64,000 nt of DNA, taken from Clostridia bacterium (GTDB taxonomy: Bacteria > Bacillota > Clostridia > Oscillospirales > Acutalibacteraceae). The stretch lies in contig JAGAJB010000005.1 of NCBI GenBank assembly GCA_017626295.1, positions 28,326-92,325 on the forward strand, given 5' to 3'. Position numbers and translations under genes: made by a program. Positions 42,656 through 50,360 of this stretch are shown here, piece by piece. The first letter of the stretch is position 1. Each line of letters opens with the position of its first letter. A model generated the notes under the pieces. That model did no database searches. It saw nothing but the letters and a program-made list of their open reading frames with translations, and was not told the DNA's origin.

Positions 42656-44005
42656 ATGAATATTTTGGTATTAAACGGAAGTCCTAAAGGACAGTACAGT
42701 ATTACACTCCAAACAATAAATTTTTTAATGAAAATTTATCCTGAACACAGTTTCGATGTGCTTCACGTAGGTCAGCGTATAAAGGCTTTGGAGCGCGATT
42801 TTTCTGATGCTGCAGAATACTTGAAAAAAGCGGATTTGATTATTTTTTCATATCCTGTTTATACCTTTATTGCGCCCTATCAAATGCATAGATTTATTGA
42901 ACTTTTGAAAGAAAAGGGTTTGTCTTTAGAGGGCAAATTTGCAACACAACTTTCTACCTCCAAGCATTTTTATGATGTTACTGCCCACAGGTATATACAG
43001 GATAACTGTCATGATTTAGGTTTGAAAAATATACGCGGTTTATCCGCGGATATGGATGACCTTTTAACAGAAAAAGGTCAGAATGAAGCAAAAGACTTTT
43101 TCAATTATGTTTTATTTTGTATAGAAAAAAATATGTATGAAAAAAGCAGCGTTTCAGATACGCCCTCAAAAAATGTTCCTGTTAACATACCGCAACAAAG
43201 TGTTAATGAAAAAGACGGCGATATTGTTGTTCTTACCAACTGCGAAGAGAATGACGGTCAGTTAAAAAATATGATTGAGCGTTTCAGGGCGGTTATGCCG
43301 AGAAAAACCAGAGTTATAAATATTGCTGAATATCCCTTTAAAGGCGGTTGCCTTGGTTGTTTTAACTGCGCTGTTTCGGGCAAGTGTGTTTATAAGGACG
43401 GTTTTGACGATTTTCTTCGAGGCAGTATACAGACCGCACAGGCAATAATTATCGCTTTTACAATTAAAGATCATTCTATGGGTGCAAGTTTTAAACTTTA
43501 TGATGACCGTCAGTTCTGTAACGGCCACCGCACAGTTACAATGGGTATGCCCATGGGTTATCTTATCAGCGGTAATTACAGTGAAGAGTTTAATCTGCAA
43601 ATGATAGTTGAGGGTAGGGCACAGGTAGGAAGCAATTTCCTTGCAGGTGTTGCAACTGATGAGACAGACCCCGACAGCGAAATAGATAAACTCGCAAAAA
43701 ATTTGGAATATGCACTTGAAAATTCTTATGTACCGCCACAGAATTTTTACGGTATAGGCGGAATGAAGATTTTCCGCGACTTTATATGGCTTATGCAGGG
43801 TATGATGAAAGCCGACCATAAATTCTATAAAGCCCACGGACAGTATGATTTTCCCCAGAAAAAGCGTGGTATGATGCTTAAAATGTATCTTGTAGGGGCA
43901 TTGCTTTCGTCCCCTGAAATCAAGGCGAAAATGGGTAACAAAATGAACGAAGGTATGTTAATGCCTTATAAAAAACTTCTTGACAAAATAGAGAAAAGCA
44001 AATAA
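42656..44005 (+). CDS. Tandem flavodoxin-fold NAD(P)H/FMN oxidoreductase
   Basis: A 449-residue protein with two flavodoxin-like domains. Domain 1 (about residues 1-165) starts MNILVLNGSPKGQYSITLQT, a phosphate-binding loop for FMN, with SYPVYTFIAPYQMHRFIELL. A linker leads to domain 2 (about 185-360): DIVVLTNCEENDG, whose phosphate loop is degenerate, then the Cys-rich GGCLGCFNCAVSGKCVYKDGF (as in iron-sulfur flavoproteins) and SAS-like TIKDHSMGASFKLYDDR. A tail of ~90 residues is helical. ATG 42656 follows AGAGGTGA. It may be an oxygen-defence or metal reductase near the SOD gene; that is inference. Confidence 0.75.
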   Translation: MNILVLNGSPKGQYSITLQTINFLMKIYPEHSFDVLHVGQRIKALERDFSDAAEYLKKADLIIFSYPVYTFIAPYQMHRFIELLKEKGLSLEGKFATQLSTSKHFYDVTAHRYIQDNCHDLGLKNIRGLSADMDDLLTEKGQNEAKDFFNYVLFCIEKNMYEKSSVSDTPSKNVPVNIPQQSVNEKDGDIVVLTNCEENDGQLKNMIERFRAVMPRKTRVINIAEYPFKGGCLGCFNCAVSGKCVYKDGFDDFLRGSIQTAQAIIIAFTIKDHSMGASFKLYDDRQFCNGHRTVTMGMPMGYLISGNYSEEFNLQMIVEGRAQVGSNFLAGVATDETDPDSEIDKLAKNLEYALENSYVPPQNFYGIGGMKIFRDFIWLMQGMMKADHKFYKAHGQYDFPQKKRGMMLKMYLVGALLSSPEIKAKMGNKMNEGMLMPYKKLLDKIEKSK

Positions 44006-44009
44006 AAAT

Positions 44010-44060
44010 GAAATAACCCTTGGTTGATGTTTCTTTACACATACAACCAAGGGTTATTTC
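44010..44060. ncRNA. Hairpin A: 3' end of small-RNA unit A, shared with the flavodoxin gene end
   Basis: Seventeen perfect base pairs (44010-44026 with 44044-44060) enclose a 17-base loop. Compared with hairpin B (44580-44636) the loop core ATGTTTCTTTACACA is identical while the stem differs at several paired positions that change together. T-rich sequence follows on both strands, so it can end transcripts from both sides. Confidence 0.75.
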
Positions 44061-44083
44061 TGTTCTATTTTAGTATCTAACAT
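44054..44083 (-). CDS. Micro-ORF MLDTKIEQK in small-RNA unit A
   Basis: Nine codons with AGAGAGGT (44093-44100) about 10 bases upstream of the ATG. The stop codon sits in the hairpin A stem, so a terminating ribosome would disturb the hairpin. Its counterpart in unit B is MLDIKSEQK. Conservation of the ribosome site, start, length and seven of nine residues suggests translation. MLDIK also begins seryl-tRNA synthetases, but nothing else here supports that link. Confidence 0.5.
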   Translation of the reverse strand: MLDTKIEQK

Positions 44084-44307
44084 CTTTTGTTTACCTCTCT
44101 TTCTGTTGAGTGGGTGTACTTTTTAGTATTGAAACTATTTCCTAATCTGAAAAATAAATTTAATCTATAAATAACTCCCGTAAGTGAGAAACACTTTTGA
44201 TTGGAAATACATTCAATTTTTAAAAGTACGGTTTGAAGGCTCTTAATGCATTTTTTTTGAGCCTTAGGTTTTTACCTGTTCATCGGTATCACCCTTTCTT
44301 TGATTAA

Positions 44308-44336
44308 AGAATACCATTTTTAAAAGGATGTTTCAA
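44308..44336 (-). promoter_or_regulatory. Promoter of small-RNA unit A
   Basis: On the minus strand TTGAAA (44331-44336), a 17-base spacer and TATTCT (44308-44313); identical boxes and spacing occur in unit B. Confidence 0.65.
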
Positions 44337-44421
44337 TTCGCAGAATATATAAAGTTAAAAACCGCTGTTTATGTAAAACACAGAAATTATGTTTTACAAG
44401 TCACGACTTTTGTCGTAGCCG

Positions 44422-44451
44422 TTGACAATGGTGTATATGATTTGTTATAAT
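44422..44451 (+). promoter_or_regulatory. Divergent plus-strand promoter of block A
   Basis: TTGACA (44422-44427), an 18-base spacer and TATAAT (44446-44451). It is related to the metallophosphoesterase promoter at 45163-45191 by flanking sequence (a shared ACACAGAA-TTATGT segment upstream and TTGGG downstream), but no gene follows. Confidence 0.65.
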
Positions 44452-44462
44452 AAATATATTGG

Positions 44463-44487
44463 GTCGGTCGAGAGACTGACTTTTTTT
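44463..44487 (+). terminator. Immediate terminator after the block A plus-strand promoter
   Basis: GTCGGTC-GAGA-GACTGAC then seven T: a compact stem with a tetraloop starting about 5 bases after the predicted start site. The plus transcript from block A would be only about 30 bases. From here to 44579 nothing codes convincingly. Confidence 0.7.
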
Positions 44488-44579
44488 AATGGGTGACAAA
44501 GAGTCAAAGATGAATGTGAAGAAAAAATAAAAAACGCCCTTACAGGCGCCGAACCAACTTACATATTAACTATAAAATT

Positions 44580-44636
44580 GAAGTAACCCTTGACCGAATG
44601 TTTCTTTACACATTTTCCTCGGTCAAGGGTTACTTC
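44580..44636. ncRNA. Hairpin B: 3' end of small-RNA unit B
   Basis: Eighteen perfect base pairs (44580-44597 with 44619-44636) around a 21-base loop that begins with the same ATGTTTCTTTACACA as hairpin A. Relative to A the changes in the stem are compensated (for example GAAGTAACC/GGTTACTTC against GAAATAACC/GGTTATTTC). Confidence 0.75.
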
Positions 44637-44659
44637 TGTTCACTCTTGATATCTAACAT
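44630..44659 (-). CDS. Micro-ORF MLDIKSEQK in small-RNA unit B
   Basis: Nine codons with AGAGAGGT at 44670-44677 upstream; the stop lies in the hairpin B stem, exactly as in unit A. Confidence 0.5.
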   Translation of the reverse strand: MLDIKSEQK

Positions 44660-45047
44660 CTTTTTGTCTACCTCTCTTTCTTAGGTTAGATACAACTTTC
44701 TTTTCTTGAAACCCATTCCGCCGAAACACACTTTAAATCTTATATTTGACCCATATGTGGGCAGCATTTTTGTTTCGGAATAATCTTCTTTTCAAAAAGT
44801 TGCATCCTGTGGCTTTTAACTTCGGTTTTAGTTTTGTATTGTTTATTTTTTGCCTTATTTATCAGTTCTTTATTTCTGATTTTTTAAATCTCTAAAGTTA
44901 GCACTTTATTGAGGCTTCTTTCTTCATCAAAACTATTAACCTTTAGTTCAGTTAAAGCCTGAAAGCGTTTACCGGTACATTGGTCTCACCCTTCTTTTTA
45001 GTTTTAGGTTTTTACCTGTTCATCGGTACCACCCTTTCTTTGACTTT

Positions 45048-45076
45048 AGAATAGCATAAAAATCGGCGCTTTTCAA
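45048..45076 (-). promoter_or_regulatory. Promoter of small-RNA unit B
   Basis: On the minus strand TTGAAA (45071-45076), a 17-base spacer and TATTCT (45048-45053), the same boxes as unit A. Confidence 0.65.
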
Positions 45077-45162
45077 TATGTAATGTTGTATAAAGTTACC
45101 CGAAAACGCTTATGCAAAACACAGAATTTATGTAATTGGCACAACTAATTGTTTTGAAAATA

Positions 45163-45191
45163 TTGACATCGCTATATAGGTTTGATATACT
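45163..45191 (+). promoter_or_regulatory. Promoter of the metallophosphoesterase gene
   Basis: TTGACA (45163-45168), a 17-base spacer and TATACT (45186-45191). The leader holds a small GCGG/CCGC hairpin followed by TTATTTT, then AGGAGG. Confidence 0.65.
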
Positions 45192-45245
45192 GATATATGT
45201 TGGGCGGTTTGTATCCGCTTATTTTCGCTTCTTAGGAGGATTTTT

Positions 45246-46355
45246 ATGGGAATTACGGGATTTATAAAATTGATTATGGCATTCTTTTTGTCATTAACAC
45301 AAATTTTCACACCTGTTGATGCTTTGATTCAATCCGGCGGTGAGGACGCATATTTTTCCGAGTGGTCGGCAAGTGATGTTTTTGATGAGGATGATTATAT
45401 TGAACTCGAAAAAACACCCGGTGAAGATTTTGTTGTTCTTAACCTTGCTGATATTCAGCTTAGTGATACCAAGATGTACGATAAACACGGTACATATTCA
45501 ATGGAACTTATCACAAAACTTATTGAAGATAATGACCCCGACCTTATCACATTAAGTGGTGATAATGCTTGGGATTCCGTGGCATATCTTGATACTATTG
45601 AATTTATTGATTCATTCGGTATTCCGTGGGCTCCTGTAATGGGTAACCACGATGGTGAGGGTTGTATCAGTGAATTCTGGGCAGCCTATAATTTCATCGC
45701 AGCAGAGAATTGCCTTTTCCAATTCGGTCCTAAGGATATGGGTTACGGTAACTATATTATCAATATCACAGAAAACGGCAAAATAATCCATACTTTCTTT
45801 ATGATGGATACTCACGACAGTGCAGAGTATACTCTTGAGGATGGTACTGTTATTGAGGGTTACGATCACCTTTGGGATAATCAGCAGGAATGGTACAAAT
45901 GGGCGGTTGAAGGTATTGAGGACCTTGCAGGCTATCCGGTTGAAAGTTCGGTAATTATGCATATTCCCGTGGTTGAGTACCTTGATGCCTGGGATGCTGT
46001 TAGCATGGACAGCGATGAAGAGTTCGGCTCAATAAATCCTGCGTATTCATCAATTGCTTCCGGTAGAAAATACGAATACGGCGGAATGGCTCCCGTGAAC
46101 AACGGTTTCTTTGACCTTTGTAAAGATCTCGGCAGTACAAAGAATATTATTGTAGGTCATGACCACGTTAACGATTTTTCCATTCTTTATGAAGGCATTT
46201 ATCTTACTTACGCAGTTAAATCCGGCTTCGGCAGTTATTGGCGTGAAGATATGATAGGCGGTACAACTATCAACGTAAATTCTCTTGGTAATGCAAGCAT
46301 TGAGCAGCATTATTACAGCCTTATTGAAAACGGTTGGCTTATATCTTATGAATAA
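45246..46355 (+). CDS. Secreted calcineurin-like metallophosphoesterase
   Basis: A 369-residue protein with an N-terminal hydrophobic segment (about residues 6-27) and an acidic mature domain. The five metallophosphoesterase blocks are in order: LADIQ (Asp; Gln in place of His), SGDNAWD, GNHDGEG, MHIPVVE and GHDHVNDF. The dinuclear metal site therefore looks complete except for the D-x-Q variant, which occurs in secreted family members such as the Dcr2/purple-phosphatase-like group. AGGAGG precedes ATG 45246. Its upstream region is one half of the duplicated block, so the small-RNA unit B is transcribed away from it. Confidence 0.85.
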   Translation: MGITGFIKLIMAFFLSLTQIFTPVDALIQSGGEDAYFSEWSASDVFDEDDYIELEKTPGEDFVVLNLADIQLSDTKMYDKHGTYSMELITKLIEDNDPDLITLSGDNAWDSVAYLDTIEFIDSFGIPWAPVMGNHDGEGCISEFWAAYNFIAAENCLFQFGPKDMGYGNYIINITENGKIIHTFFMMDTHDSAEYTLEDGTVIEGYDHLWDNQQEWYKWAVEGIEDLAGYPVESSVIMHIPVVEYLDAWDAVSMDSDEEFGSINPAYSSIASGRKYEYGGMAPVNNGFFDLCKDLGSTKNIIVGHDHVNDFSILYEGIYLTYAVKSGFGSYWREDMIGGTTINVNSLGNASIEQHYYSLIENGWLISYE

Positions 46356-46360
46356 GTGAC

Positions 46361-46398
46361 AAAACCTCGGAATTCTCAAATGAATTCCGAGGTTTTTA
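46361..46398. terminator. Bidirectional terminator after the metallophosphoesterase
   Basis: AAAACCTCGGAATTC and GAATTCCGAGGTTTT pair around a 6-base loop that contains the stop codon of the convergent gene. Confidence 0.8.
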
Positions 46399-47269
46399 AT
46401 ATGTTGTATTCTTCATCCGTTATGTGCATAACCGAGCCGTGTCGTGGTCTTAAGTGGTTAAGCGAGAATTTGTGGCTTTCCACTTTTTGAAAGTTGATTA
46501 AATCTGTTGATTCCTGCATAAAATATCCGCCTGTACGGAATTGGTCGGCGATTAAAACATATTTATCCGTTCCGAGTATTTTATATGTGCAATGTCCTTC
46601 CAGGGCAGTATCAGCAACAGACACTTTATTGTTTTCGGGTTCAGAATACGGCCCCGAAAGGTGTTCCGAAATAACATAACAAACGGCATTTTTTTCTTCA
46701 TCTGCTTCATAAAGGTAAAATTTCCCGTCTTTTTCTATAATATCACCGTCAATTCCCGCCATACTGCTTTTGGGTTTAAATAATAGTGCAGGGGATGTTG
46801 TCAGAGTTTTGAAATCTTTCGTGTAGGCGTACCATATTACAGTATCAAGGTCATCATCTGCGTTATTGTGACTCCAATAAAGCATATATTCGCCTTTTTC
46901 CTTGTCGAACATTACCTGGGGCGCCCATACTCTGTTGGCGGATTTGGTTTCGGGAAAAAGAGAAAAATCAATAATCCGTTCATTTTCCCAAGTGACTAAA
47001 TCATCACTGTCCCAAACGACCATTGAATTATTATTTGCCCAACCGTCCTCGGAGCGCATATCCGTTGCAATTATGTGGAATATACCCTCATTATCACGAA
47101 ATATAAATGGGTCTCGGCAACATTTTTTGCCGAGTGTTTGTTTTATTACAGGTTCGTTGTTGTTGAGTGCGGTGAAGTTATATCCGTCCTCCGATATGGC
47201 AAAATGCACCGCTTCTTCTTCAGGGAGATTCCCTGTAAAATAACAGAATAAATATTTTGTAAGTTTCAT
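46376..47269 (-). CDS. Glycoside hydrolase family 43-like beta-propeller protein
   Basis: A 297-residue cytoplasmic protein with the five-bladed propeller pattern: FAISEDGYNFTALN, CCRDPFIFRDNEGIFHIIATD (proposed base Asp), RVWAPQVMFDKEKGEYMLYWS, GIDGDIIEKDGKFYLYEAD (pKa Asp) and LEGHCTYKI (Glu near residue 225, candidate acid). The set of Asp, Asp and Glu matches GH43-type alpha-arabinosidase or xylosidase families. The exact substrate is unclear. ATG 47269 follows GCGGTGA. An MFS gene lies 12 bases upstream on the same strand. Confidence 0.75.
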   Translation of the reverse strand: MKLTKYLFCYFTGNLPEEEAVHFAISEDGYNFTALNNNEPVIKQTLGKKCCRDPFIFRDNEGIFHIIATDMRSEDGWANNNSMVVWDSDDLVTWENERIIDFSLFPETKSANRVWAPQVMFDKEKGEYMLYWSHNNADDDLDTVIWYAYTKDFKTLTTSPALLFKPKSSMAGIDGDIIEKDGKFYLYEADEEKNAVCYVISEHLSGPYSEPENNKVSVADTALEGHCTYKILGTDKYVLIADQFRTGGYFMQESTDLINFQKVESHKFSLNHLRPRHGSVMHITDEEYNILKTSEFI

Positions 47270-47281
47270 ATTTTTCACCGC

Positions 47282-48451
47282 TTAAATATTTTCAGACGAA
47301 CTGACAACTTTTTTCAAAGAGATAATTGAAACAGATAATATTATAAATAAAACAAAAATAAATAAAGGCATATATTTTACACCGAAATGCTGAGCAACCT
47401 GACCGAAAATCAAGGGGGTCACCATAATACTGACATAGGCAAGAGCCATCTGCAAACCTATTATGGACTGTGATACGTCTTTGCCGAATGTTTGCGGAGT
47501 AAGGTGTGTCATATTCGGGAAAACAGGGCCGATACCGAAACCGATAAGGAATAAACCAAGGGCGGCAAAAAGGACAGATGATGAAAGCATTAAGATAACA
47601 ATTGCGGTAAATATTATGCTACAGCCTATAAGGATTATTTTATAAGATGAGAGTTTATTTGCTATAAGACCCGAAATGAACCGTCCTAAAGTAAGACCTA
47701 CAAAATACAGTACAATAAGTTTAGCACCTTCATCAGGGCTTATATTTTTTGCCTCAACAAAAAATGTACTGCCCCATACGGTGCAAACTGCCTCTATACC
47801 GCAGGAGAAAATAAATACGCCAAACGCCGCTTTGGTGCCTTTGGTTTTTAAAATCTCAATAGTTGTAAGGGTTTTAGGTGGGGTTTCCCCAGCAGATTTT
47901 TCGCCAACCTTTTTCCATACAGGTATTGAAAAAACCATCAATACTGCAATCGAAATCTGAAGAAAGAACATAGTCCTGTAACCCTGTCGCCAGTTTGAGT
48001 TATCGTTGAGTGCCAAGGACATAAGATAAGGACTTAATGCAACACCTACACCGTAAAAACAGTGCAAAAAGTTCATATGATTAGCCTTGCAGTGAAGTGC
48101 AACATAGTTGTTAAGTGCGGTGTCAATAGAGCCTGCACCTAACCCTAAGGGAAATGCACAAACACACAGCCACAGCATATTTTGCGAAAAGGAAAAACCG
48201 AGAAGAGCCGCAGCGGTTAAAAATGTGCTGAGAACAGTAATCTTTACTGTGCCTAAACGGTTAATAATACGCGCAGAAAAGAAACTTGAAATTATAGTGC
48301 CTAAAGATATAAAAATAGTTACATAACTTGCATATGAAACAGGCAAATTAAATTCGGGGTAAATTGCAGGCCAGGCAGCACCCAATAAAGAATCGGGTAT
48401 GCCAAGGCTTATATACGCTATATAGATTATTGCTAAAAGTAAAACAGTCAT
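47282..48451 (-). CDS. Major facilitator superfamily transporter (FucP/YfkF-like)
   Basis: A 389-residue, 12-segment carrier starting straight into TM1. It has IISSFFSARIINRLGTVKITVLS (MFS loop motif) and GLGAGSIDTALNNYVALHCKANHMNFLHCFYGVGVALSP, a segment common in sugar-proton symporters of the FucP-like branch, and GLTLGRFISGLIANKLSSYK at TM8. It is followed by the GH43-like gene, so it probably imports the corresponding oligosaccharide. Confidence 0.85.
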   Translation of the reverse strand: MTVLLLAIIYIAYISLGIPDSLLGAAWPAIYPEFNLPVSYASYVTIFISLGTIISSFFSARIINRLGTVKITVLSTFLTAAALLGFSFSQNMLWLCVCAFPLGLGAGSIDTALNNYVALHCKANHMNFLHCFYGVGVALSPYLMSLALNDNSNWRQGYRTMFFLQISIAVLMVFSIPVWKKVGEKSAGETPPKTLTTIEILKTKGTKAAFGVFIFSCGIEAVCTVWGSTFFVEAKNISPDEGAKLIVLYFVGLTLGRFISGLIANKLSSYKIILIGCSIIFTAIVILMLSSSVLFAALGLFLIGFGIGPVFPNMTHLTPQTFGKDVSQSIIGLQMALAYVSIMVTPLIFGQVAQHFGVKYMPLFIFVLFIILSVSIISLKKVVSSSENI

Positions 48452-48525
48452 ATCATCACTCCATTATTGCCATATTGTAGCAAAAAAAAGTTGCAAATTC
48501 AATGGTTCCGTTGAGTATTTTGGTA

Positions 48526-48554
48526 GTGACTTTATATGATATGAATGCTATAAT
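48526..48554 (+). promoter_or_regulatory. Promoter of the second GH36 gene
   Basis: GTGACT (48526-48531), a 17-base spacer and TATAAT (48549-48554). The -35 box is weak. Confidence 0.4.
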
Positions 48555-48594
48555 AAATCACAAAGTATTTTAAAAATACAAAAGGAAGATATTT

Positions 48595-50313
48595 ATGGAT
48601 TTTAATGTAATCGGCGGCAATGAAAATGCCGTTATAACAATAAAGAAAAAACAAGACGGAGATATTCTTTATCTTTTCGTAAATATGAATTTACCCAATG
48701 CGGAAATTCCCGAAAAGTTTTCGGTTAAATGGAAATTCAGCGCAAAGGACTGCGCGTTTACCTGGAATCCGGGTATGATGGATATTCACGGACTTTATTT
48801 TGATTGGGGCAAAAAGGTTATAAAATCAAGATTAGCTTCCTGGATGCCTCAGCAACAGTTAATTTCAAGAACAGGCAGAAACAAACTTAATATTGCCGTT
48901 TCCGATGTTGATACACCTATTGAAATCGGTACGGGTATTTGCGAAGAGGATGCAACGGTTGACTGCGAGATTAATTTCTTCACCTTTCCCACATCACCCA
49001 AAACAGAATATTCTGCAGTTGTACGCCTCGATATGCGTGATATTGCATATTATGACAGTATCTATGATGTTTCTTATTGGTGGGAGAATGAGTGCGGTTA
49101 TGAGCCCTGTTTTGTTCCCGAAGAAGCAAAACTTCCCATGGATTCTCTCTGGTACAGTTTCCACCAAAGGCTTGATAAAGATGAAATTATAAAAGAATGT
49201 AAACTTTCAAAGGAATTGGGTATGGAAACCGTTATTATTGATGACGGTTGGCAGACGGATGACAACAACCGCGGGTATGCATATTGCGGCGATTGGCTTG
49301 TAGCACCTAAAAAAATGGGCGATATGGCTACACTTGTTGAGAATATACATAACGTGGGTATGAAAGTTATGATTTGGTACTCAGTTCCGTATATGGGCAT
49401 ACACTGCAAAAAATACGAGGAGTTTAAAGATATGCTTCTTGATAAGTCGGGGGATGAAAAAACCTTTTTTGCCCTTGACCCAAGATATAAAAAAGTTCGT
49501 GAATATCTCGTAGGCGTATATACCGAAGCGGTTAGAAATTGGCGACTTGACGGCTTGAAACTTGATTTTATTGATTCTTTCTTTTTAAAAGGCAAGTCAC
49601 TGGAAAGCGACCCCGCGCGTGATTATCCTTCGTTGGAGGATGCAATTCACGCCCTTATGAGTGAAGTTAAGGCGAGTTTAACTAAGATTAACCCCAATAT
49701 TCTTATAGAATTCCGTCAGTCCTATGTGGGACCCTCTATCAGAAAATACGGCAATATGCTCCGTGTGGGTGACTGCCCCTGCGATATATTGAAAAACAGA
49801 TTTAATGTGGTTAATCTTCGTTATACATCCGGTAAAACTGCCGTTCATTCGGATATGATAATGTGGAATACCGAGGATACCGCAGAAAACGCAGCATTAC
49901 AGTTTGCAAGTATTCTTTACAGCGTACCGCAGATTTCAATGCGTATAGATAAACTTCCCGAAGACCACTACAAAATGCTGAAATTCTATATTTCTTTCTG
50001 GAGAAAGTGGCGTGAGGTTCTTTTAGACGGAAAACTAACCGCAACAAACCCCGAATGTGAATATAGTCTTGTCTGTTCTGAACTGGAAGATAAAGCAGTT
50101 TTTACCGCGTATTCCGATAGGGTTATACCTGTTAAAACAAAAGAAACCGTTGCTGTAAATGCAACGGCAGGGGAGATACTTATAATCAAAAATGCAGAGG
50201 GTAAAAAATATACTGTTCTTAATTGTAAGGGAGAAGAAATTTCACAGGGCGAAATCGTATCAAATCTTCAAGAAATAAACGTACCCACAGCGGGTATGGT
50301 TTTTGTTGATTAA
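48595..50313 (+). CDS. GH36-like alpha-galactosidase (second, divergent copy)
   Basis: A 572-residue protein without a signal peptide. The barrel shows LWYSFHQRLDKDEIIKECKLSKELGMETVIIDDGWQTDD and VMIWYSVPYMGIHC. The proposed nucleophile is Asp324 in GLKLDFIDSF and the acid/base Asp393 in MLRVGDCPCD. Sequence outside the motifs differs greatly from the GH36 protein at 16967-18673 (WYSF-versus TSWYNYF, different N-terminal domain), so this is not a recent duplicate and may act on another alpha-galactoside. It is divergent from the MFS/GH43 operon. AAGGAAGAT precedes ATG 48595. Confidence 0.8.
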   Translation: MDFNVIGGNENAVITIKKKQDGDILYLFVNMNLPNAEIPEKFSVKWKFSAKDCAFTWNPGMMDIHGLYFDWGKKVIKSRLASWMPQQQLISRTGRNKLNIAVSDVDTPIEIGTGICEEDATVDCEINFFTFPTSPKTEYSAVVRLDMRDIAYYDSIYDVSYWWENECGYEPCFVPEEAKLPMDSLWYSFHQRLDKDEIIKECKLSKELGMETVIIDDGWQTDDNNRGYAYCGDWLVAPKKMGDMATLVENIHNVGMKVMIWYSVPYMGIHCKKYEEFKDMLLDKSGDEKTFFALDPRYKKVREYLVGVYTEAVRNWRLDGLKLDFIDSFFLKGKSLESDPARDYPSLEDAIHALMSEVKASLTKINPNILIEFRQSYVGPSIRKYGNMLRVGDCPCDILKNRFNVVNLRYTSGKTAVHSDMIMWNTEDTAENAALQFASILYSVPQISMRIDKLPEDHYKMLKFYISFWRKWREVLLDGKLTATNPECEYSLVCSELEDKAVFTAYSDRVIPVKTKETVAVNATAGEILIIKNAEGKKYTVLNCKGEEISQGEIVSNLQEINVPTAGMVFVD

Positions 50314-50315
50314 AA

Positions 50316-50360
50316 ACAACACACCGAATATGTGATAAAACGCATATTCGGCGTGTTGTT
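50316..50360. terminator. Bidirectional terminator between GH36 and HD genes
   Basis: AACAACACACCGAATATG pairs with CATATTCGGCGTGTTGTT (one G-U type mismatch) around a short loop. Confidence 0.8.

Larger units (their letters stand above)
44010..44301 (-). ncRNA. Small-RNA / micro-ORF transcription unit A
   Basis: From the promoter at 44308-44336 a ~290-base transcript begins near 44301. It opens with AAGGGTG, then ATG-AAC-AGG-TAA at 44272-44283 (peptide MNR). A hairpin AAGGCTC/GAGCCTT follows, then ~150 bases without ORFs, then the MLDTKIEQK micro-ORF and hairpin A. Unit B (44580-45041) has the same promoter, same 5' element and same 3' element with a longer middle. It matches no named RNA family I know. 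Confidence 0.6.
44580..45041 (-). ncRNA. Small-RNA / micro-ORF transcription unit B
   Basis: A ~460-base predicted transcript. It begins with AAGGGTG and ATG-AAC-AGG-TAA (45012-45023, MNR), then GAAGGGTG and ATG-TAC-CGG-TAA (44969-44980, MYR), each with the same six-base gap to the ATG. Further short frames are MKKEASIKC (44898-44927), a 21-codon frame with CCPHMG (44740-44805) and MGFKKRKLYLT (44681-44716). These three lack good ribosome sites, and the last is not conserved in unit A. The unit ends with MLDIKSEQK and hairpin B. Confidence 0.6.

Noticed and set aside
43262..43837. Minus-strand 191-codon frame inside the flavodoxin gene
   Set aside because: Shadow frame with no ribosome site or recognisable domain.
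44489..44530. A 13-codon plus-strand ORF (MGDKESKMNVKKK) after the block A terminator
   Set aside because: No ribosome site, and no counterpart in block B, so there is no support for translation.
44630..44659. Remnant of a seryl-tRNA synthetase gene start (MLDIK)
   Set aside because: Only five residues match, the second copy reads MLDTK, and both stop after nine codons at the same place, which is better explained by a conserved micro-ORF.
45012..45040. A minus-strand T-box, because AAGGGTGGTACCG resembles the T-box core
   Set aside because: It lies only about 5-12 bases after the predicted start site, with no Stem I or specifier before it, and the sister copies read GGGTGATACC and GGGTGAGACC, so the similarity is to a ribosome site and short palindrome.
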